Assembly (NCBI RefSeq): GCF_030733425.1
Contig: NZ_JASHIZ010000006.1
Coordinates: forward strand, 1 to 64,000
Length of the DNA stretch: 64,000 nt
Source of the DNA: Roseovarius sp. MMSF_3350
Lineage (GTDB): Bacteria; Pseudomonadota; Alphaproteobacteria; Rhodobacterales; Rhodobacteraceae
Direction of reading: 5' to 3'
Part shown: in pieces, positions 36,944-45,036 of the stretch
How the letters are laid out: each line of letters opens with the position of its first letter
Position numbering within the stretch: the first letter of the stretch is position 1
The notes under the pieces: generated by a model
What the model was told of the DNA's origin: nothing
Database searches by the model: none
The model's input: only the letters and a program-made list of their open reading frames with translations
Translations under genes and position numbers: made by a program

Positions 36944-37324
36944 TCAGACGGAATAATCCTGCAAGTCCCAAACCTCGAGCAGCGACCGCTCGCCGATCCG
37001 CAGCAGCCGCGACAGCGTGGCGGCCATCGCGACCTCGTCGTGCAGGTCGATGCTCTGCGTCACGTCCCGCGCCACGCCGGCAAGCTTGCTCATACCGATC
37101 TGCTCGGCGATGGCGATCAGACTGCGGGCGCTCTTGCGCATGTCCTGCACCCGGTTGCATCGAAAGCACCGCTCGGTATGGGACAGGCGCACCGCCAGTT
37201 CTTCCAGCGCCCGGCACAGCACATCTTCCGCCCCGGCCTCGCCCAGTTGCAGGTAAAGCTGCTCCAGCCGACCCTCGTCCAGCTGCACGACCTCGGTCTG
37301 GTTCAAAAGGGTAATCGTTTCCAC
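36944..37324 (-). CDS. Small helical protein, HPt-like but without the phospho-histidine
   Basis: 126 residues from the GTG at 37324, preceded by GGGAAACACC; a longer ATG frame to 37405 adds atypical residues. It is predicted all-alpha. The block MRKSARSLIAIAEQIGMSKLAG resembles the HPt consensus HxLKGxAxxxGAxxLA, but the histidine position is not His. Two cysteines (CFRC) are notable. The function is unknown; a docking or phosphatase-like signalling role is inference only. It is divergent from the carbonic anhydrase gene. Confidence 0.7.
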   Translation of the reverse strand: METITLLNQTEVVQLDEGRLEQLYLQLGEAGAEDVLCRALEELAVRLSHTERCFRCNRVQDMRKSARSLIAIAEQIGMSKLAGVARDVTQSIDLHDEVAMAATLSRLLRIGERSLLEVWDLQDYSV

Positions 37325-37476
37325 GGTGTTTCCCACATATCCAAGCCCCCTCGGCACGCCGGACCATGGCGACAAAGCCTTTGGGAATGGTTGCCATGCG
37401 ACCAATTTCTGTCTCGAATTCTTTTCGAATTCCGACTATCACCGCCCGGACAGTGTACAGACAGACAGGCGCCGAA

Positions 37477-38127
37477 ATGAAAAGAGTCCGCCCGCTCCCC
37501 AGCTATCTCGTGCAACGTTACAAGGGCTGGAAGGCCACCAAGTACCAGGACAACCAGGCCTGGTACCGCCACCTCGCCCAAGAGGGGCAGCATCCGCGCG
37601 CCATGGTCATCTGCTGCTGCGACAGCCGCGTGCACGTCACCGCCATCTTCGGCGCAGACCAGGGCGAGTTCTTCCTGCACCGCAACATAGCCAACCTCGT
37701 GCCGCCCTTCACCCCCGACGGCCAGCAGCACGGCACCTCGGCGGCGGTCGAATATGCCGTCACCGCACTCAAGGTCGCGCATGTCATCGTGCTGGGCCAT
37801 TCCAACTGCGGCGGCGTGCGCGGCTGCGACGCGATGTGCTCGGGCGAGGCGCCGGAACTCAACGACAAGACCAGCTTTGTCGGCCGCTGGATGGACATCC
37901 TTCGCCCCGGCTACGAGCGGGTGAGAAAGATCAAGGACACCGAAGAACGCGTTGCGGCACTGGAAAAGCAGGCCGTGCTCGTCAGCCTCGAAAACCTCGT
38001 CACCTTCCCCTTCGTGGCCGCCGCCATTGAATCGGGCAACCTCACCCTGCATGGCCTCTGGCACGATATCGGCGAAGGCGTGATCGAGCATTACGTGCCC
38101 GAGGAAGAAGGCTTCGTCCCGGTCTGA
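37477..38127 (+). CDS. Beta-class carbonic anhydrase
   Basis: Interconverts CO2 and bicarbonate. 216 residues with zinc ligands C48, H108 and C111, and the D49-R51 dyad (CCDSRVHV; LGHSNCGGVRG). I start at the ATG at 37477 (MKRVRPLPSYL). It lies 93 bases before the SbtA gene, strongly suggesting a bicarbonate function for the whole group. Confidence 0.95.
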   Translation: MKRVRPLPSYLVQRYKGWKATKYQDNQAWYRHLAQEGQHPRAMVICCCDSRVHVTAIFGADQGEFFLHRNIANLVPPFTPDGQQHGTSAAVEYAVTALKVAHVIVLGHSNCGGVRGCDAMCSGEAPELNDKTSFVGRWMDILRPGYERVRKIKDTEERVAALEKQAVLVSLENLVTFPFVAAAIESGNLTLHGLWHDIGEGVIEHYVPEEEGFVPV

Positions 38128-38220
38128 CCTTGGCGCCGTCCGCCGCCGCGCATGATTTCCTGTTGTCTTCTTTCATGAATGTCCTAAACCCCGTTAAAAT
38201 TCATTCGGAGGGGATGCTGG

Positions 38221-39198
38221 ATGATGGAAATATTCGCGCTGGCCGCCGACAACCTGATCTCGCCGATCGTATTATCCTTCGCACTCGGCCTCGCCGCCGC
38301 GCTGGCCCGGTCGGACCTTTCGGTGCCCGAGGCCGCGGCAAAGGCTCTGTCGATCTACCTGCTCTTCGCCATCGGGTTCAAGGGCGGGGTCAGCGTCGCC
38401 GATCACGGCATCGACGCGACCCTTGGCCTGACCCTGCTGGCCGGTGTGATCCTGTCGGGCCTTCTGCCGTTCGTCGCCTTCGCGCTCCTGCGTGTCGCCA
38501 CCGGCATGGACCGCCTCAATGCCGCAGCCGTGGCGGGACATTACGGGTCGATCTCCATCGTCACTTTCGTCGCCGCAACCTCGATACTTGAAAGCCGGGG
38601 CATCTCGTCCGAAGGCTACATGGTCGCCGTCGCCGCCGCGATGGAGGCCCCGGCGATCCTGTCGGCCCTCTGGCTGGTGTCGCGCGGCGAGAAATCGGGC
38701 CGAATGGATTCCGGCCTCTGGCGCGAGATCCTTTTGAACGGCTCCATCGTCCTGCTGGTCGGCAGCTTTCTTATCGGCTGGACAACCGGCCCCACGGGGC
38801 TGGCCGAGATCGACAGCTTCATCGTCGCCCCCTTCAAGGGCGTTCTGTGCCTCTTTCTTCTGGACATGGGCCTCGTTGCCGGGCGCGGGATGGCCAAGGG
38901 GCGCAAGGCCATCGGCCTCGGCGGTCTCGTCTTCGGCCTTTTCATGCCGGTCATCGGCAGCCTTTTCGGTCTCGGCGCCGCGTTGCTTCTTGGGCTCTCC
39001 ACCGGAGGCACGGTCCTGCTGATGGTGCTTTCGGCTTCGGCCAGCTACATCGCCGTTCCCGCCGCGATGCGCGTCGCCCTGCCCGAGGCGAATCCCTCGA
39101 TCTACCTGACGCTTTCGCTTGGCGTGACCTTCCCCTTCAACCTCGTGCTGGGCATCCCGCTTTACGTGGCGATTGCCAGCGCCGCTACAGGAGGCTGA
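38221..39198 (+). CDS. sbtA: SbtA-type sodium-dependent bicarbonate transporter
   Basis: 325 residues with about ten membrane helices in two inverted halves. It starts LISPIVLSFALGLAAALARS and has AGHYGSISIVTFVAATSIL and SASASYIAVPAAMRVALPEA, which are SbtA/DUF897 blocks. The cyanobacterial SbtA imports bicarbonate with sodium. A GGAGGGG ribosome binding site precedes the start. The next gene follows at one base. Confidence 0.9.
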   Translation: MMEIFALAADNLISPIVLSFALGLAAALARSDLSVPEAAAKALSIYLLFAIGFKGGVSVADHGIDATLGLTLLAGVILSGLLPFVAFALLRVATGMDRLNAAAVAGHYGSISIVTFVAATSILESRGISSEGYMVAVAAAMEAPAILSALWLVSRGEKSGRMDSGLWREILLNGSIVLLVGSFLIGWTTGPTGLAEIDSFIVAPFKGVLCLFLLDMGLVAGRGMAKGRKAIGLGGLVFGLFMPVIGSLFGLGAALLLGLSTGGTVLLMVLSASASYIAVPAAMRVALPEANPSIYLTLSLGVTFPFNLVLGIPLYVAIASAATGG

Positions 39199-39199
39199 C

Positions 39200-39511
39200 A
39201 TGCAGACACACAATGCCAAACGAGTCGAAATCACGATCGAGAAGGTCATGCAAAGCCGCCTGACCGATGCGCTTCTGGCCGCCGACGTGACCGGCTACAC
39301 GATCCTTCCTGTCTTCGGCGGTTCGGGCCGGTCCGGCTCCTGGGATCGCACTGGCCAGGTGGGCCGGGCCGATGGCATGGTGCAGGTCGTGTGCATCATC
39401 CGGCCCGAGCGGCTCGACAGCTTGCTGGAAGCGGCCTTTTCCGTGGTCGAGCGCCACATCGGCGTCGTTTGCGTCACCGATTGCCAGGTGCTTCGCGCCG
39501 AACGGTTCTGA
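39200..39511 (+). CDS. PII-like SbtB regulator of the bicarbonate transporter
   Basis: 103 residues with the ferredoxin-like PII fold: VEITIEKVMQSRLTDALLAA, a T-loop around residues 38-62 (FGGSGRSGSWDRTG) and VVCIIRPERLDSLLEAAFSV. SbtB binds adenine nucleotides and controls SbtA. The RBS GAGG overlaps the sbtA end. The protein ends at VTDCQVLRAERF, so the C-terminal CGPxGC redox loop of cyanobacterial SbtB is absent. Confidence 0.88.
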   Translation: MQTHNAKRVEITIEKVMQSRLTDALLAADVTGYTILPVFGGSGRSGSWDRTGQVGRADGMVQVVCIIRPERLDSLLEAAFSVVERHIGVVCVTDCQVLRAERF

Positions 39512-39809
39512 ACTGGGCGATCACCGCCATGCCGCCGAAATTTCACCGCCTACCGGCGGCAGATTGGGCCTGACACATCCAGGCAACGAGCGAGACGGCG
39601 AAGGCCCCGACCAGCTTCCGGGGCCGACCGAAGGATCGCAAGGCGGCGCGCCGCCATGCGCGGGCAGACGCACCCACAACCGCGCCGGGAAAGCCGCTCT
39701 TTCGCGTCACCTTCCTGGTCGGAACCCTATTCACCCTGATCGCATCGGCGCCGCGGCCGGTCACTGTATCATGAGCGCGCCGCGGAACCGCGCGATCACC
39801 TGACGCGCC
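39512..39809. other. Intergenic region with one hairpin
   Basis: There is no gene with a usable start codon. GGCCCCG (39603-39609) and CGGGGCC (39619-39625) form a hairpin about 90 bases after the sbtB-like stop. It has no T-run, so it is a weak terminator candidate between convergent genes. Confidence 0.45.
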
Positions 39810-41450
39810 CTACTGCAGCATCATGCCATCCGGCCATTGGATCGTGTGCTCCAAGCGAATCTCCCGCGTTTCACCCGCAGCAAGATCGAACTCCCACGCC
39901 AGCACCCCGTGCTTGTCGTCAACGAGCTTCTCGGTCGGGACGGGCGTCGCTTCCCAGGCGATCTTCAGGTCTTCCTGCTCGGAATAGGGCACCCGGTCCA
40001 GCACCCGCAGCGGCCAGGCCTCGCCGGTCAGGTTCTCGACCTCGATGCGCACCGTCTCGGATATCCGGTTGGATTTCGAGATCACGCCGCGGTCACCCTC
40101 GGCCCGGTCCTCGACCGTGCGGGACAGGCGCAGCCCCTCGATCGGACCAAAGGACAGCTCCGCCTCCTCACCCGCCGGAATCATCTCAAGGTAACGCTGT
40201 CCCACGAACCGCCCATCCAGGTAAAAGCTCGCCTCGGCGGTGGGCAGGATCAACTCGCCCATGTCGTTGGTGAACTCCGCCACCAGGAAGGCGCTGGGGT
40301 CGTTCAGCGGCACCGCCTTGGCCACCGTTTCGGCCTGCGTCTCCAGCGTCCCCAGCGCAAGGCGCACGCGGTCCGCCCCGGTGGCGACCGACACCGTGCC
40401 CGGATAGCTGTAGGTCACTGACAGCCCGTCGAAATCGGCGGCGGCGGTGACAGGCTCGGGCATGACCGCCATCGCCTCTTCCTTGGCAGCCCCCGCCGCC
40501 ATGTCGGACTCGGCGGCACCGCGCGCCAGCGGCATGGGAGGTTGCGGTACCGGCTCCTCGTAGATCCGGCGCAGCCATGGCCAGACCTCGCTGGGTGCGG
40601 TCTGCTCGCTGGGGCGCACGGTCGACAGGGTCAGTTCCGCCGCCTGCCAGTTCTCGCCCGTGGACTGCGCGACATACGCGCCGCGCTCCAGCGTCAACGC
40701 ACCGCTGGCGCGGTCAAGGCGCAGGTCGTAAACCGGCTCCCACCCCGCCGCATCGGTATTGTAGGTGACGGTCACCACGCCTTCGGCTTCGGTGTCTGCC
40801 GTCACGGCCACGGCCAGCATCGCGCGGTCCTCGTCCTCGGGCACCAGTGCGGCTTCGGCCTGTTTCGCGCGCTCCAGTTCTTCTTTCAGATCCTCCAGAG
40901 ACCGCGCCACGGCATCGGCCCGACGCTCGGCATCCTGGGCCGTGCGAAGCGCCGCCAGGGTCTCTTCGCCGATCATCGCGGACAGGTCGCGCAGGGCGGC
41001 AATGTCCAGCTCGGTCACGCCCTCGCCCTCGCCCAGCTTTTCCAGAAACGCCACGCGGGCCCGGGCCGCCTCGGCCTCCAACCGGATGGTCTCGACCGCC
41101 GCGCGCGCGTCCCGCAGTTCGTCCTCCAGCCGCTCCACCTCGGCGCGGGCGGCTTGCAACGCGACGGTTTCCTCTTCAGTGCGCGGCGGCACGAAATCGC
41201 GCCGCGCCGTGACGCTGCCCATCGCCGCGCCCTCGACCGCCACGCGCACCGAGGCCAGCGGCGTCGACCGCGGCAGATCGGTCAGGATCAGCTGATGCTG
41301 CCCGGCCGGTATGCTGTAAGGCACCTGCCGCGTGATCGTGGCGCCTTGGGGGTACAGCGTGACGGCGTCCACCTCGCTTGTAAGCGCGAAGTCTTCGGCC
41401 AGTGCGGGAAACGGCAGGGCGGCAAGGATGATAAGGGAAAGAGAACGCAT
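39810..41450 (-). CDS. Exported DUF4139 (MuiA-like) protein
   Basis: 546 residues with a signal peptide (about 1-18, ending ALA). The N-terminal DUF4140-like part (DAVTLYPQGATITRQVPYSI) is followed by a coiled coil (about 70-195). The C-terminal DUF4139 domain includes VTYNTDAAGWEPVYDLRLD and VPYSEQEDLKI. The family is called mucoidy inhibitor A from a plant pathogen; its molecular role is unknown. I start at the ATG at 41450. Confidence 0.85.
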   Translation of the reverse strand: MRSLSLIILAALPFPALAEDFALTSEVDAVTLYPQGATITRQVPYSIPAGQHQLILTDLPRSTPLASVRVAVEGAAMGSVTARRDFVPPRTEEETVALQAARAEVERLEDELRDARAAVETIRLEAEAARARVAFLEKLGEGEGVTELDIAALRDLSAMIGEETLAALRTAQDAERRADAVARSLEDLKEELERAKQAEAALVPEDEDRAMLAVAVTADTEAEGVVTVTYNTDAAGWEPVYDLRLDRASGALTLERGAYVAQSTGENWQAAELTLSTVRPSEQTAPSEVWPWLRRIYEEPVPQPPMPLARGAAESDMAAGAAKEEAMAVMPEPVTAAADFDGLSVTYSYPGTVSVATGADRVRLALGTLETQAETVAKAVPLNDPSAFLVAEFTNDMGELILPTAEASFYLDGRFVGQRYLEMIPAGEEAELSFGPIEGLRLSRTVEDRAEGDRGVISKSNRISETVRIEVENLTGEAWPLRVLDRVPYSEQEDLKIAWEATPVPTEKLVDDKHGVLAWEFDLAAGETREIRLEHTIQWPDGMMLQ

Positions 41451-41542
41451 GGTGTCTACTCCAGGATAGTTGGCCGGATGATCGGTCTCTATTGGGACGC
41501 GTGCAAGCGCGGCGTTCTTGGGTGGCAATCGAAACTTTTTTG

Positions 41543-41584
41543 CAAAAAAGAAACCGCGCCGCCCTTTGTCAGGGGCGGCGCGGT
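41543..41584 (-). terminator. Rho-independent terminator of asd
   Basis: CCGCGCCGCCC (41554-41564) pairs with GGGCGGCGCGG (41573-41583), followed on the minus strand by TTTCTTTTTTG. It is 27 bases after the asd stop. Confidence 0.92.
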
Positions 41585-41610
41585 CGGAATTTCAAAGCTG
41601 CTGAAATGAC

Positions 41611-42633
41611 TTAGCCCTTCTGAAGCACCCGGTTGCCCAGCGTTTCCGCGATCTGCACCGCGTTCAGCGCAGCACCCTTGCGCAGGTTGTCGCTGACGCA
41701 CCACAGGTTGATGCCGTTGTCGATCGTGCTGTCCTGCCGGATGCGGCTGATGAAGGTGGCGAAGTCGCCCACGCATTCGATCGGCGTGACGTATCCGCCA
41801 TCCTCGCGCTTGTCGACGACCATGATCCCCGGCGCCTCGCGCAGGATGTCGCGGGCCTCGTCCTCGTCCAGGAACTCCTCGAACTCGATGTTCACCGACT
41901 CCGCGTGCCCCACAAACACCGGCACCCGCACGCAGGTCGCCGTGACCTTGATCGACGGATCGACGATCTTCTTGGTCTCGACCACCATCTTCCACTCTTC
42001 CTTGGTCGATCCGTCCTCCATGAAGACGTCGATATGCGGAATGACGTTGAAGGCGATCTGCTTCTGGAACTTCTTCGGCGGCACTTCGTCCGTGGGGTTG
42101 TAGATCGCCTTGGTCTGATCCCACAGCTCGTCGACGCCTTCCTTGCCCGCGCCCGAGGTCGCCTGGTACGTGCTGACCACGACGCGCTTGATCTTCGCGC
42201 GGTCGTGCAGCGGCTTCAGCGCCACGACCATTTGCGCGGTCGAACAGTTGGGGTTCGCGATGATGTTCTTCTTGGAATAGCCCGTGATCGCATCCGCGTT
42301 TACCTCCGGCACGATCAGCGGCACATCCGCGTCATAGCGGTAAAGCGAGGAGTTATCGATCACCACGCAGCCCGCCTTGGCGGCGATCGGCGCGTATTTC
42401 TTGGTGGCCTCCGAGCCGATGGCGAACAGCGCAATGTCCCAGCCGGTGAAATCGAATCCCTCGATGTCCTTGGTCTTGAGGGTCTTGTCGCCAAAGCTGA
42501 CCTCTGTGCCGATGGACCGGCGGCTGGCAAGCACCGCGATCTCGTCGACAGGAAACTGGCGCTCGGCCAGGATGTTCAGCATTTCGCGGCCCACGTTGCC
42601 CGTGGCGCCCGCGACGACGATCTTGTAACCCAT
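41611..42633 (-). CDS. asd: Aspartate-semialdehyde dehydrogenase
   Basis: NADPH-dependent step from aspartyl phosphate to the semialdehyde, feeding lysine, threonine and methionine. 340 residues with an N-terminal VAGATGNVGREML nucleotide site, the catalytic C130 in ANPNCSTAQM, and the His-bearing VPVFVGHAESVNIEF. Transcribed alone, with a strong terminator. Its promoter region is shared with the divergent arsR. Confidence 0.97.
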   Translation of the reverse strand: MGYKIVVAGATGNVGREMLNILAERQFPVDEIAVLASRRSIGTEVSFGDKTLKTKDIEGFDFTGWDIALFAIGSEATKKYAPIAAKAGCVVIDNSSLYRYDADVPLIVPEVNADAITGYSKKNIIANPNCSTAQMVVALKPLHDRAKIKRVVVSTYQATSGAGKEGVDELWDQTKAIYNPTDEVPPKKFQKQIAFNVIPHIDVFMEDGSTKEEWKMVVETKKIVDPSIKVTATCVRVPVFVGHAESVNIEFEEFLDEDEARDILREAPGIMVVDKREDGGYVTPIECVGDFATFISRIRQDSTIDNGINLWCVSDNLRKGAALNAVQIAETLGNRVLQKG

Positions 42634-42730
42634 CTTGGGAAATCCTCTTCGTTTCGGGTTTCAATAGCGCCGCTCATACCGCAGTGCAGCGCGATGTTAA
42701 AGGGTCTGAACAAGGCGCGCACAGGCTGTC

Positions 42731-42790
42731 ATTTCGATATTTCTAGAAATATGGCTTGCAAGCGGCCATAATTTCGATAATTCTAGAAAC
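42731..42790 (+). promoter_or_regulatory. Duplicated ArsR operator and promoter
   Basis: Two 20-base imperfect palindromes, ATTTCGATATTTCTAGAAAT (42731-42750) and ATTTCGATAATTCTAGAAAC (42771-42790), match at 18 of 20 and are 40 bases apart. GATAAT (42776-42781) inside the second looks like a -10. The second operator ends directly at the arsR ATG, leaving no room for a Shine-Dalgarno sequence. Confidence 0.8.
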
Positions 42791-43147
42791 ATGAAACAAA
42801 CCTCGATTCCCGACCTCGATCTCGCCCTCACCGCCTCGACCTTTGCCGCGCTGGGCTCCGAGCAACGCCTCGCCGTGCTGCGCACCCTCGTGCGCGCCGG
42901 TCCCGAGGGGCTGCGCATCGGCGAGTTGGGCGAACGCGCCGGGGTTGCGGGCTCGACCCTGACCCATCACATGAAGATTCTGGCGCAGGCCGGGCTTGTC
43001 CGGCAGGAAAAACAGGGCCGCAGCATCATCTGCGCCGCCGTCGCCTATGACGAACTGCACGCGCTGGCCGATTTCCTGCTGCGCGAATGCTGCGCCGACA
43101 GGGACCATTGCGCCCACGAGGACCCGGAGCACCACCAGCATGGCTGA
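42791..43147 (+). CDS. ArsR-family metalloregulator with CC-x5-C arsenic-type site
   Basis: 118-residue winged-helix repressor (LGSEQRLAVLRTLVRAGPEG; recognition helix AGSTLTHHMKIL). The C-terminal end carries C100, C101 and C107, then a His-rich tail. The CC-x5-C spacing equals the As(III) site described for the Acidithiobacillus-type ArsR. It overlaps the permease gene by eight bases and presumably represses both. Confidence 0.92.
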   Translation: MKQTSIPDLDLALTASTFAALGSEQRLAVLRTLVRAGPEGLRIGELGERAGVAGSTLTHHMKILAQAGLVRQEKQGRSIICAAVAYDELHALADFLLRECCADRDHCAHEDPEHHQHG

Positions 43148-44168
43148 CATCTCCGCCCCTACCCTGCGACGCAGATGGGCCAGCCTTGACAAGGCCTGGC
43201 TGGCGCTGGCGCTGATCCTCGCCGCCGTGGCCGTGCTCGACCCGCCGCAATTCTGGCCCACGGTCATCTTCACGGGGGGCGCGCTGCTGCACACCGCGCC
43301 GTTCATCCTCTTCGCCGTCCTCGCCGTGGCCTACATGAAGGCCACCGGGGCCGAGACCCTGCTGGCCAAGGCCTTCGAGGGCCGCCAGATCCGCATGATC
43401 TTCCTCGCCGCCCTGCTCGGCGGTCTCTCGCCCTTCTGCTCGTGCGAGGTCATTCCCTTCATCGCCGCAATGCTGGCCCTCGGCGCGCCGCTGGGCGCGG
43501 TCATGGCCTTCTGGCTGGCCTCGCCATTGATGGATCCGGCCATGTTCCTGATCACCTCCGGCACCATCGGCTGGGATTTCGCCGTGGCCAAGGCCGTCGC
43601 CGCGGTGGGCGTTGGCCTCATGGGCGGGTTCGCCACCATGGCGCTGGCCCGGTCACCCCTCTTCGCCGATCCGCTGCGCGAAAACCGCCGGACCGGCGGC
43701 TGCTGCAGCGCGAAGAAGCCGTTCCAGGGCCGGCCCGTCTGGCGATTCTGGTCCGACCCCGCCCGAAATGATACATTCCGCGAGACCGCCATCGACAACG
43801 GCATCTTTCTGCTGAAATGGCTGACACTGGCCTACGTGATCGAGGCGGTGATGCTGGAATACATTCCGGCCGACGCCATCGCCAGGGTGCTGGGCGGCGA
43901 CGGGATCGGCACGATCCTCCTCGGGGCTCTCGTGGGCGCACCTGCCTACCTCAACGGCTATGCCGCGGTGCCGTTGATCGACGCGCTGCTGGATCAGGGC
44001 ATGAGCAATGGTGCCGCCATGAGCTTCGTCATCGCCGGCGGCGTCAGCTGCATCCCCGCCGCCATCGCCGTCTGGGCGTTGGTCAAGCCGCGGATATTCT
44101 TCGCCTATTTCAGCTTCGGCCTCTCAGGCGCCGTGCTGGCCGGCATGGCGTGGCACGCCGTCGCCTGA
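43140..44168 (+). CDS. arsP: ArsP-like permease (DUF318)
   Basis: 342 residues with about eight to ten membrane helices. The family block GGLSPFCSCEVIPFIAAML carries paired cysteines, and the central loop has GGCCSAKKP. The second half repeats the fold (LLGALVGAPAYLNGYAAVPL). ArsP proteins export trivalent organoarsenicals; the coupled ArsR supports that role, though other DUF318 permeases have unknown substrates. Confidence 0.85.
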   Translation: MADISAPTLRRRWASLDKAWLALALILAAVAVLDPPQFWPTVIFTGGALLHTAPFILFAVLAVAYMKATGAETLLAKAFEGRQIRMIFLAALLGGLSPFCSCEVIPFIAAMLALGAPLGAVMAFWLASPLMDPAMFLITSGTIGWDFAVAKAVAAVGVGLMGGFATMALARSPLFADPLRENRRTGGCCSAKKPFQGRPVWRFWSDPARNDTFRETAIDNGIFLLKWLTLAYVIEAVMLEYIPADAIARVLGGDGIGTILLGALVGAPAYLNGYAAVPLIDALLDQGMSNGAAMSFVIAGGVSCIPAAIAVWALVKPRIFFAYFSFGLSGAVLAGMAWHAVA

Positions 44169-44272
44169 CCCTGCGCGAACCGTCACCTCAACCATGCGGC
44201 GCCAGAGCTTCCCCGGCTTTCGCGCCACTTCCTCGTTTTTTCTCATCAAGCACACAAATTTGCCCCGATTTG

Positions 44273-44302
44273 TTGTCACATCGTGGACAATTCCGACATA
44301 AT
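44273..44302 (+). promoter_or_regulatory. Candidate sigma70 promoter of the capsule-export genes
   Basis: TTGTCA (44273-44278) and CATAAT (44297-44302), spacer 18. The leader to the kpsT-like start is about 70 bases and contains a small hairpin (CCTCG/CGAGG, 44337-44351). Confidence 0.6.
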
Positions 44303-44376
44303 GCGCGGGATCAGGGCTAACAACGCCTTAAGAAAACCTCGATAAACGAGGGTAAGAGCAGCGACGGAGCTTTGAG

Positions 44377-45036
44377 ATGCTCGAGTTCGACAATGTCAGC
44401 AAGTCCTTCTGGACGGGCACGCAGCGCAAGGTGATCCTTGACCGCGTCTCGTTCCGGGTGGAGCTTGGCCGCTCGCTCGGAATCCTTGCGCCCAACGGCA
44501 CCGGCAAGACCACGCTGATCAAGATGATGGCAGGCCTTGAAAAGCCCGACGAGGGCGAGATCCGGCGCGGCTGCCGCATCTCTTTCCCGCTGGGCTTCAT
44601 GGGCGGGGTGATCAGCCGCGTCTCGGCCAAGGAAAACGCGCGGTATATCGCCACGCTTTACGGGCTCGATCCCGACTATGTCGAGGCGTATTGCCGCTAT
44701 GTCTGCAATCTGGGCGAATATTTCGACCAGCCGCTCGGCACCTATTCTTCGGGTATGAAATCGCGTTTCACATTCTCATTGATGCTGGCGCTCGATTTCG
44801 ACATGTACCTCATCGACGAGGGTATGCCCAGTTCCACAGACGTGGAATTCAACCGGCGCGCGGGCGACATCCTTCGGGAACGACTGCGCACAACCACAGT
44901 GGTGATCGTATCGCACCAGCCTTCAACGCTTGAGAAATTCGCGCGCGAGGCCGCCGTCCTGATGGATGGCAAACTGCATCTTTTCGACACCTTGGAAGAG
45001 GCGAAACGGCTTTATGACTACGAAACCCAAGGCTAG
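44377..45036 (+). CDS. kpsT: Capsule polysaccharide export ATPase (KpsT type)
   Basis: 219-residue ABC ATPase of the polysaccharide-export class. Walker A is APNGTGKTT (38-46), the signature is TYSSGMKSR and Walker B is MYLIDE. The family normally pairs with the permease KpsM, which is not in this window. The next gene, kpsE-like, overlaps its 3' end by 23 bases. Confidence 0.88.
   Translation: MLEFDNVSKSFWTGTQRKVILDRVSFRVELGRSLGILAPNGTGKTTLIKMMAGLEKPDEGEIRRGCRISFPLGFMGGVISRVSAKENARYIATLYGLDPDYVEAYCRYVCNLGEYFDQPLGTYSSGMKSRFTFSLMLALDFDMYLIDEGMPSSTDVEFNRRAGDILRERLRTTTVVIVSHQPSTLEKFAREAAVLMDGKLHLFDTLEEAKRLYDYETQG

Noticed and set aside
39574..39774. Open stretch encoding a basic region and one hydrophobic helix
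   Set aside because: There is no ATG, GTG or TTG in frame between the upstream stop and the coding-like part, and no ribosome binding site.
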